6,187 nucleotides of DNA. Origin: Candidatus Caldarchaeum sp. (GTDB lineage: Archaea > Thermoproteota > Nitrososphaeria_A > Caldarchaeales > Caldarchaeaceae). Where the stretch lies: the NCBI GenBank assembly GCA_025054795.1, contig JANWZU010000072.1, forward strand, positions 1 to 6,187. Direction: 5' to 3'. Position 1 is the stretch's first letter, and each line of letters opens with the position of its first letter. The notes beneath the pieces are model-generated. The model made no database searches. It was not told the DNA's origin and saw nothing but the letters and a program-made list of their open reading frames with translations. The position numbers were made by a program, and so were the translations under genes. Shown here piece by piece: positions 1 through 5,473 of this stretch.

Positions 1-1583
1 AGGATGATGATTTCGCCAAGCCTTTCGTAGGTGTGGCTAGCACGGGGAACGAAGTAACACCCTGCAACCTTCATCTAAACGCCTTAGCGGGTGAGGCGAA
101 GAGAGGAGTCTGGGACAGTAGAGGCGTTGGGATTCAGTTCACAACAATAGCTGTCAGCGACGGTATTTCGATGAACACGGAGGGGATGAAAGGCTCGCTC
201 GTTAGCAGGGAGGTTATAGCTGACTCGATTGAGGTGATGTGCTTCGCCCAAAGGTTCGACGGGTTGGTGGGAATAGCTGGATGCGACAAAAGCCTTCCCG
301 GAACCTTGATGGCGATGGCCCGGCTCAACATTCCGTCTGTTTTCCTTTACGGCGGCACGATTCTTCCCGGCAAATACATGGGCAGAGACGTCACCATTCA
401 AGACGTTTACGAGGCTGTGGGCGCCTACAGCACAGGTCAGATGAGCCTCCAGCAGCTTCTCGAGCTTGAGAAAGTCGCATGTCCGACCGAAGGGTCGTGC
501 GCAGGCTTCTACACAGCCAACACGATGGCCTCGGCGATAGAGGCCATGGGGATGTCTCTACCCGGAACAGCATCCATCCCAGCAGTCGACCAGCGCATTT
601 ACGACGCAGCCTACAGGTCCGGAGCCCAAGTGATGAAGCTGCTTGAGAACGGAATCAAGCCACGGGACATACTCACCTACGAGGCTTTTGAAAACGCCGT
701 CACCGTGGTCTGCGCCATGGGCGGTTCGACGAACGCCGTCCTCCACCTTCCCGCAATAGCCCACGAAGCCGGCGTGAAGCTCGACATAGAGGTCTTCGAC
801 AAAGTCAGTCGGAGGACTCCGCACATCGCAGACATGAGGCCTGGAGGGAGGTTTGTGATGGTTGACTTGGACAGGGTTGGCGGCGTTCCTGTAGTTTTGA
901 AGAAGCTGCTTGAGGCGGGGCTTCTCCACGGCGACACCTTAACCGTGACGGGTAAGACTCTCGCCGAGAACCTGAAAGAATACATGCCGGGAGACGGTGG
1001 TGAGGTTGTCCGTCCCGTCCCAAACCCAATCCACCCCACAGGAGGAATAGCTATACTGAAAGGCAGCTTAGCTCCAGAGGGCGCCGTAGTCAAGTCCACA
1101 GCATCCACAGTCCAGACTTTCAGAGGCCCGGCTAGGGTGTTCGACTCCGAGGAGGAAGCATACCGTGCCCTCCTACGCAGAGAGGTGGGTGCAGGAGACG
1201 TCATAGTGATCAGGTATGAAGGGCCGAAAGGCGGCCCCGGGATGAGGGAGATGCTGGCCGTGACAGCCATCGTTGTGGGGCAGGGTTTGAAGGAAAAGGT
1301 AGCCCTGATAACGGACGGACGGTTTTCAGGAGCTACGCACGGCCTGATGGTAGGCCATGTATCACCTGAGGCAGCGGTTGGAGGGCCTATAGCAGCGCTG
1401 CGGGACGGCGACGTGGTTGAGATTGACGTGCCAAGGCGTAGGCTGGACGTTGAACTGGATGCAGGGGAGTTGAGCAAGCGGCTACAGGCGTGGAGTCCTC
1501 CGAAGCCACGGTACACTTCAGGGGTGTTGGCGAAGTATGCTAAGCTGGTGGGTTCGGCGAGCAGAGGCGCAGTCTGCGGCTGA
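1..1583 (+). CDS. ilvD: Dihydroxy-acid dehydratase, 5' end cut by the window
   Basis: Dehydrates 2,3-dihydroxyisovalerate and 2,3-dihydroxy-3-methylvalerate to the 2-keto acids in valine and isoleucine synthesis (EC 4.2.1.9, cytoplasmic, Fe-S dependent). The reading frame is open to the window edge (first full codon at base 3), and the residues before GTG 33 (DDDFAKPFVG) already match the family, so that GTG is an internal valine and roughly 30-40 N-terminal residues lie outside. The three expected cluster cysteines are at codons 63-65 (TPCNLH), 282-284 (GCDKSLPG) and 498-500 (EGSCAGF), with spacings of 73 and 72 residues. The second IlvD/Edd signature, TDGRFSGAT, is at about 1311-1337. Some archaeal members also act on sugar acids such as gluconate, and the sequence alone does not exclude this. 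Edd is less likely given the overall match to IlvD motifs. No frameshift is seen. Confidence 0.95.
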   Translation, partial: DDDFAKPFVGVASTGNEVTPCNLHLNALAGEAKRGVWDSRGVGIQFTTIAVSDGISMNTEGMKGSLVSREVIADSIEVMCFAQRFDGLVGIAGCDKSLPGTLMAMARLNIPSVFLYGGTILPGKYMGRDVTIQDVYEAVGAYSTGQMSLQQLLELEKVACPTEGSCAGFYTANTMASAIEAMGMSLPGTASIPAVDQRIYDAAYRSGAQVMKLLENGIKPRDILTYEAFENAVTVVCAMGGSTNAVLHLPAIAHEAGVKLDIEVFDKVSRRTPHIADMRPGGRFVMVDLDRVGGVPVVLKKLLEAGLLHGDTLTVTGKTLAENLKEYMPGDGGEVVRPVPNPIHPTGGIAILKGSLAPEGAVVKSTASTVQTFRGPARVFDSEEEAYRALLRREVGAGDVIVIRYEGPKGGPGMREMLAVTAIVVGQGLKEKVALITDGRFSGATHGLMVGHVSPEAAVGGPIAALRDGDVVEIDVPRRRLDVELDAGELSKRLQAWSPPKPRYTSGVLAKYAKLVGSASRGAVCG

Positions 1584-1589
1584 AAAGGG

Positions 1590-1597
1590 TTTTAAGC
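1590..1597 (+). promoter_or_regulatory. Possible TATA box for the UPF0147 gene
   Basis: TTTTAAGC lies just after the ilvD stop. An archaeal start site about 26 bases downstream would fall near 1619 and give a leader of about 25 bases that includes the GAGGTG ribosome site. The match is weak, and readthrough from ilvD is an alternative. Confidence 0.35.
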
Positions 1598-1629
1598 ATG
1601 TTGTTTAGCGGTTAGGGTAGGGTTTTGAC

Positions 1630-1635
1630 GAGGTG
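1630..1635 (+). promoter_or_regulatory. Shine-Dalgarno site of the UPF0147 gene
   Basis: GAGGTG ends 8 bases before ATG 1644, a good match to the archaeal GGAGGTGA consensus. It favours ATG 1644 over the in-frame ATG at 1650. It is the only convincing ribosome site in the window; the other starts look leaderless or weakly led. Confidence 0.65.
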
Positions 1636-1643
1636 CGGCACCC

Positions 1644-1925
1644 ATGCCTATGTCTGTCCAAGAATGGGAGGGAAAACGCCAGCAGGTCGTCCAGCTGCTG
1701 GAGACAATCATAAACGACACCGAAACTCCTCGAAACATCCGGAGAATAGCTAAACAAGCCTCCGACGAGCTGTTCAACGAAAAATACAACCCAGCCGTCA
1801 GGGCTGCGAACTCCATCGAGCTTATCGAGGAGATAATCAACGACCCCAACATGCCCTCTTTCACAAGAACCCAGCTGTGGATGGCGATAAGCATCCTCGA
1901 AACAATACGCTCATCACATGCATAG
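1644..1925 (+). CDS. UPF0147 family protein, function unknown
   Basis: A small, charged, mostly helical cytoplasmic protein of 93 residues with no signal peptide or membrane segment. The IINDPNMPSFTRTQLW stretch (residues 64-79) and the earlier IINDTETPRNIRR (22-34) are what I recognise as UPF0147, a family of short archaeal proteins whose biochemical role is not established as far as I know. Two diverged copies of one helical unit can be aligned without gaps: IIND at 22-25 and 64-67, proline at 29 and 71, arginine at 33 and 75, a constant offset of 42 residues. The start is fixed by the GAGGTG site 8 bases upstream. It sits 60 bases after ilvD and 43 bases before the permease, all on the same strand. 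Shared transcription with ilvD is possible, but it appears to have its own promoter. Confidence 0.88.
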   Translation: MPMSVQEWEGKRQQVVQLLETIINDTETPRNIRRIAKQASDELFNEKYNPAVRAANSIELIEEIINDPNMPSFTRTQLWMAISILETIRSSHA

Positions 1926-1934
1926 ATCCTTAAC

Positions 1935-1943
1935 AATAAAATA
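1935..1943 (+). promoter_or_regulatory. Likely TATA box for the permease gene
   Basis: AATAAAATA is centred at about 1939. A start site 26 bases downstream would be near 1965, a few bases before TTG 1969, giving an essentially leaderless transcript. This agrees with the lack of a usable ribosome site before that codon. Confidence 0.45.
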
Positions 1944-1968
1944 CTCCATTCGACTAAGTAGATGGTAA

Positions 1969-3366
1969 TTGATAAACAAGGCGGTCAAATACACACTGGT
2001 TCTGACTGGCGTATCAGGCCTAGCCTACGTGCTTGGCCTTAACATGACTCAGACTTTTTCTCTCGTAGTCTTGGGTGCGATGATAGGGGCTACGCTGATG
2101 TTCTGGAGGTTCAGGCTTGTCTTCGCCTTCTTCGCTCTGGCCTTCATGCTCGGCACAGACCTGCTAGAGATAGACCTGCTGGTCAAATTCGCCCATCTCG
2201 ACACGATAATGTTTCTGGCCTCTATGATGGTTGTTGTAGGATATCTAGAGGAGGCCCGGTTCTTCGAAGTCTTGATAGACAGGCTCCTCCTCATAATCGG
2301 CAACAGGCCCAAGGCCCTAGTCATCTTCTTCATGGGGATGTCGGCTCTTCTCGCAGCTTTGGTCGACGAAGTCACTTCGATACTGATAATGGTTGCTATC
2401 CTGCTTGACTTCACCTCTAGATACAACCTCAACCCCGTTCGATTCATAATACTCTCGATATTCGCAACCAACATAGGAAGCTCGGCGACGGTCGTCGGCA
2501 ACCCCGTCGGTGTTCTGATAGCCTTCCAAGCGGGCTTGGGCTTCACTGACTTCCTGAGATGGGCTACGCCGGTATCAATTGCATCCCTTCTGCTGTGTAT
2601 GCTGCTAAGCCTGTATGTATTCCGTCGAGACATAGCCCAGCTGTCGGAAGCCATGGCCAACAACGCCGTCAAGCAGGTTGTAGTTCTCGAGAAGACCAAC
2701 GGAGACGACAAACCCGACATAAGAATACCTGCAGCGATTTTCCTAGCGACGATAACTGGGCTCGTACTCCACACTCCGATTGAACAGCTGTTGGGGCTGG
2801 GAAAGAACGCTATGCTGCTGGGAGTGCCTTTCCTATTCGCCGGAATAGTCCTCTTCTTGGAAAGGGAGAGAGCCAGAGAGCTTGTCGAGAGACGGATAGA
2901 CTGGTGGACTCTTTTGTTTTTCATGATTTTCTTCGCAAGCGTTGGAACGCTCAGCCACACCGGAGCTACTCAGGTCTTCGCCAACATCATCCTCGAGGCG
3001 GGCGGCAGCTCCCTTCAAACCCTCATGCTGATAGTGATGGTTGTCGGCGGTTTGATGTCAGCGTTCATGGACAACGTGCTGGCTGTAGCGACGTGGATCC
3101 CCATAATCAAAACCATCGGCGAATTCGGCATAAACAACTTCCCGCTATGGTGGACGATGCTCTTCGCAGGAACTTTCTGGGGAAACCTTACCATCATCGG
3201 CAGCACAGCCAACATAGTGGCGGTAGGAATGCTTGAGAAACGTGAACGCATACACATAACTTTGAGACAGTGGATAGGGGTTGGAGCAGCAATAACCATG
3301 CCTACGGTAATCCTTGCTCTGCTTCTGCTTTTCCTGCAGCTGCCTGCTATGGGCCAGCCGGCTTAG
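1969..3366 (+). CDS. ArsB/NhaD-type ion transporter superfamily permease
   Basis: A polytopic membrane protein of 465 residues with about a dozen hydrophobic segments, close to the usual length for ArsB, NhaD and SLC13-like permeases. Two halves carry matching re-entrant motifs: ALVDEVTSILI (130-140) followed by NIGSSATVVGNP (168-179), and SAFMDNVLAVA (364-374) followed by GNLTIIGSTAN (405-415). This two-repeat pattern of a helix with acidic or Asn residues followed by a Gly/Ser/Thr hairpin is characteristic of the superfamily. A charged loop at about 219-252 separates the halves. The substrate cannot be read from sequence: arsenite, sodium/proton exchange and carboxylate transport are all represented in related families, and no arsR, arsA or arsC gene is nearby. 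TTG 1969 directly follows an in-frame stop (TAA 1966-1968) and keeps a first hydrophobic segment at 8-24. ATG 2044 (residue 26) is the alternative start. Confidence 0.87.
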   Translation: MINKAVKYTLVLTGVSGLAYVLGLNMTQTFSLVVLGAMIGATLMFWRFRLVFAFFALAFMLGTDLLEIDLLVKFAHLDTIMFLASMMVVVGYLEEARFFEVLIDRLLLIIGNRPKALVIFFMGMSALLAALVDEVTSILIMVAILLDFTSRYNLNPVRFIILSIFATNIGSSATVVGNPVGVLIAFQAGLGFTDFLRWATPVSIASLLLCMLLSLYVFRRDIAQLSEAMANNAVKQVVVLEKTNGDDKPDIRIPAAIFLATITGLVLHTPIEQLLGLGKNAMLLGVPFLFAGIVLFLERERARELVERRIDWWTLLFFMIFFASVGTLSHTGATQVFANIILEAGGSSLQTLMLIVMVVGGLMSAFMDNVLAVATWIPIIKTIGEFGINNFPLWWTMLFAGTFWGNLTIIGSTANIVAVGMLEKRERIHITLRQWIGVGAAITMPTVILALLLLFLQLPAMGQPA

Positions 3367-3586
3367 CTATTATGACCATCTTTTCCCTTTTCATCGATAC
3401 CCAAACCTCAAACCCGTGCTTCAGAAGCGTTGCAAGGCAATCGTGCCACGGAAAGTAAGCGGGCTCGTTCACAGTTATCTCAAAACCGCCGTATTCTGTG
3501 TTTATCTCCCCCGTCCTACCAACCTGAATCTCGAGACAACGTTTGACGTCTGGAAAGAACTTATCAGCCGTCTTCCGGTCTTTCAC
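3347..3586 (-). CDS. Uncharacterised 79-residue protein
   Basis: I do not recognise the family. The 79-residue product is soluble, balanced in charge and has the composition of a real protein: a basic N-terminus (MKDRKTADKFF), a middle with alternating polar and hydrophobic residues (about 18-42), the segment EPAYFPWHDCLATLLKHGF (41-59), and a strand-like basic end (VWVSMKREKMVIIAKP). Cysteines are at 17 and 50, histidines at 48 and 57. Codon choice (AGG, ATA, AAG) resembles the neighbours. The GTG start at 3586-3584 is the only start after the upstream in-frame stop (TAA at 3613-3611), and a TATA-like box is centred 25 bases before it, suggesting a leaderless transcript. It fills an otherwise gene-free 282-base gap, converges on the permease with a 20-base overlap, and is divergent from pheA. 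It could still be a chance frame, but I think it is real. Confidence 0.7.
   Translation of the reverse strand: MKDRKTADKFFPDVKRCLEIQVGRTGEINTEYGGFEITVNEPAYFPWHDCLATLLKHGFEVWVSMKREKMVIIAKPAGP
3381..3392 (+). terminator. Possible U-rich terminator of the permease transcript
   Basis: TTTTCCCTTTTC begins 14 bases after the permease stop. Archaeal RNA polymerase commonly terminates at T-rich runs without a strong hairpin. The same bases encode the end of the small minus-strand gene, so the signal may be incidental. Confidence 0.35.
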
Positions 3587-3606
3587 GGCTTTTGCCCAGC
3601 TGAACC

Positions 3607-3616
3607 GTATTTAAAC
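3607..3616 (-). promoter_or_regulatory. TATA-like box, likely for the 79-residue gene
   Basis: Read on the minus strand this is GTTTAAATAC, centred 25 bases upstream of GTG 3586, the distance expected for a leaderless archaeal gene. Because the core is nearly symmetric, it could also serve the plus strand, with a start near 3637 and a leader of about 12 bases for TTG 3649. Confidence 0.5.
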
Positions 3617-3627
3617 ATGTCCAGAAT

Positions 3628-3639
3628 GTATTTAAATAC
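3628..3639 (+). promoter_or_regulatory. Palindromic TATA box, likely for pheA
   Basis: GTATTTAAATAC is a perfect 12-base palindrome. On the plus strand a start site about 26 bases downstream of its centre would be near 3660, which favours TTG 3667 as the pheA start. On the minus strand it would place a start near 3607, 20 bases before the small gene. It repeats GTATTTAAA of the box 21 bases to the left. Confidence 0.55.
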
Positions 3640-3648
3640 AAAAAGACT

Positions 3649-4494
3649 TTGAAAGTCTGGCAACCGTTGCAAACACACGTCGCTTTCCAAGGAGAAAGGG
3701 GTGCTTACAGCGAGGAGGCTATCGTATCCTTCTTCGGCGAAGCTGTAAACGCCGTTCCCTGCAAAACGATAAGGGAAGTTTTCAAAAACACTGAGGCCCG
3801 TGTCGTCGACTACGGGGTGGTGCCCGTCGAAAACAGCATCGAAGGCAGCGTCGCAGAGACCTACGACATGTTCCTCAACTCCAGCGTGAAGGTAAGCGGC
3901 GAGATAATCCTGAGGATAAGGCACTGTCTGATATCTCTGCCCGAAACAAGCCTAGGAGATGTTAAGGTTGTCTACTCCCATCCCCAAGCTCTCGCACAGT
4001 GCAGAGGCTTCCTAACTTCGCTAGGCGTAGAAACCGTTGTGACTTACGACACAGCTGGAAGCGTTAAGATGATTAAGGAGAAGGGGTTGAAGGAGGCGGC
4101 CGCAGTCGCCAGCGAAAGAGCTGCAGCCCTTTACGGCATGAAGGTTTTAGCCAAGGGTGTAGAGGACTACGGCCACAACTACACAAGGTTCCTAGTTATA
4201 TCGGCCAAAGAAGCACCACGCCAACCCGAAAGCAAAACCTCGATAATCTTCTCCACAGCCCACAAACCCGGCGCCCTGTACAACGCCTTGGGAGCCTTCG
4301 CCCGGAACGACATAAACCTCACCAAAATAGAGTCTAGGCCCACGAGGCAGAGGCCTTGGGAGTACTATTTCTTCGTAGACTTCGAAGGCCATCAAGACGA
4401 CGAAAGGGTTAGGAAAGCTTTGGTTGAGCTGGCCTCCTTCACCACATTCGTGAAGGTCCTCGGCTCGTATCCGAGGGCCCACACCGAACCCTAG
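3649..4494 (+). CDS. pheA: Prephenate dehydratase with ACT domain
   Basis: Converts prephenate to phenylpyruvate in phenylalanine synthesis (EC 4.2.1.51, cytoplasmic). There is no chorismate mutase domain, so this is the monofunctional form; 281 residues is a normal length. The catalytic domain shows GVVPVENSIEGSV (56-68), SHPQALAQC (110-118) and the HNYTRF motif (176-181), whose Thr-Arg-Phe is the family's active-site signature. The ACT domain starts at about 196 and holds GALY (208-211) and ESRP (228-231), the two motifs tied to phenylalanine binding, so feedback inhibition by Phe is likely. The start is uncertain: TTG 3649 gives MKVWQPLQTHVAFQGERG, whereas TTG 3667 gives MQTHVAFQGERG, nearer the usual short lead-in and better placed relative to the palindromic TATA box. 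No ribosome site supports either. The stop overlaps that of the convergent dehydrogenase. Confidence 0.94.
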   Translation: MKVWQPLQTHVAFQGERGAYSEEAIVSFFGEAVNAVPCKTIREVFKNTEARVVDYGVVPVENSIEGSVAETYDMFLNSSVKVSGEIILRIRHCLISLPETSLGDVKVVYSHPQALAQCRGFLTSLGVETVVTYDTAGSVKMIKEKGLKEAAAVASERAAALYGMKVLAKGVEDYGHNYTRFLVISAKEAPRQPESKTSIIFSTAHKPGALYNALGAFARNDINLTKIESRPTRQRPWEYYFFVDFEGHQDDERVRKALVELASFTTFVKVLGSYPRAHTEP

Positions 4495-5372
4495 GCGTTG
4501 GATATCTGGTGGCTGGCTAGAGTTTCAACCAGTTTAATCAGAGCTTGAGTGCCTTCCTCTCCGTGTCCTTTTTCATCCAGCGCTTTAATGAGCTCCGAAA
4601 CCAGAGCAACCGCCTGAAGAGGAAGACCAAGCTTTTCGGAAATCTCTCTGATTATTCTCAAGTCTTTTCTGAGATGCTTTACCTTGAACCCCGGGTTGAA
4701 ATCTCTAGAAATCATGCGTGGCCCTAGGTTAGCCAGCTGCCAAGACCCTCCAGCGCCCGTTGAAACCACTTCAACTACTTGAGATAGGTTGAGACCGGCT
4801 TTTGAGGCTAGCAGGAGCATCTCGCACACTCCAAGCAGGTTGACGGCGACGGCTATCTGGTTGCATAGCTTGGCGAAGCTGCCTGCTCCCGACTCGCCCA
4901 TGTAGAAGATGTTCTTCCCCATCGCCTGTAAAACCGGTAATGTCTCTTCAAACGTCTTCCTCGACCCGCCGACCATAATCGTCAAATTTCCCTGCTCAGC
5001 CGCCATCGTGCTGCCGGAGACAGGAGCATCAAGCATGTCCCCTCCCCTCGACCTAGCAGCAGCGGCCATCTGCCTCGAAAACATCGGCGAAACCGTTGAC
5101 ATGTCGACCAGAACCAGACCACTCCTCATTCCTTCGAAAACACCCGTAAGAACTTCAGCGACTTGAGGCTCGTCGGGCAGCATCGTTATCAAGACCTCCG
5201 ATCTCTGGGCGACTTCAGCGGGAGAACTGCATGGCGCAGCGCCCATGGAAGCCAGCTCCTCCACTGGTGCTCGGCTCCTGTTGTAGACAGCTAAGCTGAA
5301 TCCTTTTTTCAGAATGTTTCTAGCCATCGGCTTACCCATCAGACCGAGGCCTATGAACCCGACTTTGACCAC
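4491..5372 (-). CDS. Beta-hydroxyacid dehydrogenase, 3-hydroxyisobutyrate dehydrogenase family
   Basis: An NAD(P)-dependent cytoplasmic oxidoreductase acting on a small beta-hydroxyacid or semialdehyde. From GTG 5372 the protein is 293 residues, a normal length, and opens directly with the Rossmann strand and GLGLMG loop (residues 8-13). DAPVSGS (115-121) is the substrate-binding signature, Lys168 in AKLCNQ is the expected catalytic lysine, and KDL (236-238) follows the conserved NPGF stretch. After the second strand comes YNRS (30-33); Asn-Arg at this place usually indicates NADPH rather than NAD. The exact substrate (3-hydroxyisobutyrate, tartronate semialdehyde, succinic semialdehyde) cannot be decided. 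The frame is open further to ATG 5444, but those 24 extra residues have no family counterpart, and a TATTAT box lies 26 bases before GTG 5372. The gene is convergent with pheA and divergent from the 231-residue gene. Confidence 0.9.
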   Translation of the reverse strand: MVKVGFIGLGLMGKPMARNILKKGFSLAVYNRSRAPVEELASMGAAPCSSPAEVAQRSEVLITMLPDEPQVAEVLTGVFEGMRSGLVLVDMSTVSPMFSRQMAAAARSRGGDMLDAPVSGSTMAAEQGNLTIMVGGSRKTFEETLPVLQAMGKNIFYMGESGAGSFAKLCNQIAVAVNLLGVCEMLLLASKAGLNLSQVVEVVSTGAGGSWQLANLGPRMISRDFNPGFKVKHLRKDLRIIREISEKLGLPLQAVALVSELIKALDEKGHGEEGTQALIKLVETLASHQISNA

Positions 5373-5394
5373 AGGCTGGGAAAAGAAGTCCTCA

Positions 5395-5402
5395 CATAAT
5401 AG
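5395..5402 (-). promoter_or_regulatory. Likely TATA box of the dehydrogenase gene
   Basis: Minus-strand CTATTATG is centred about 26 bases upstream of GTG 5372, so a leaderless transcript would begin at that codon. If real, transcription starts inside the longer open frame from ATG 5444 and rules that start out. Confidence 0.45.
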
Positions 5403-5446
5403 TCTTGAGAGATGACGTGATGTAAGTTTTTTACCTAGCGGCATGG

Positions 5447-5454
5447 TTGTTATG
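5447..5454 (+). promoter_or_regulatory. Weak TATA-like box before the 231-residue gene
   Basis: TTGTTATG is centred about 24 bases before ATG 5474, the spacing for a leaderless start. The match is poor. A second AT-rich run, AAGTTTTTTA at 5425-5434, would instead give a leader of about 18 bases. No good ribosome site precedes the ATG. Confidence 0.25.
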
Positions 5455-5473
5455 GCCGGCGTCGGACTGAGTA

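Noticed and set aside
677..1516. 279-codon open frame on the minus strand inside ilvD
   Set aside because: It is fully antisense to a strongly supported gene. Its product is rich in Ser, Thr and Pro with no recognisable motif, as expected from the complement of a GC-rich coding frame.
2049..2960. 303-codon open frame on the minus strand inside the permease gene
   Set aside because: Antisense to hydrophobic codons, giving a Lys/Arg/Ser-rich product without motifs. The sense strand clearly encodes the permease.
3367..3648. tRNA or other structured RNA gene in the permease-pheA gap
   Set aside because: I found no T-loop-like sequence (GGTTCRANTCC type) or cloverleaf-compatible arms; the gap is better explained by the small minus-strand gene and promoters.
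3314..3652. 112-codon plus-strand frame spanning the permease end and the gap
   Set aside because: It overlaps the permease out of frame, has an irregular Cys/Leu/Pro-rich product, and is antisense to the better-supported 79-residue gene.
3583..3924. 113-codon minus-strand frame over the pheA promoter and 5' end
   Set aside because: It would cover both TATA-like boxes and run antisense to conserved pheA codons, and shows no motif of its own.
5373..5444. 24-residue N-terminal extension of the dehydrogenase as a targeting or signal peptide
   Set aside because: It lacks a hydrophobic core, has no ribosome site before ATG 5444, and probably lies upstream of the transcription start.
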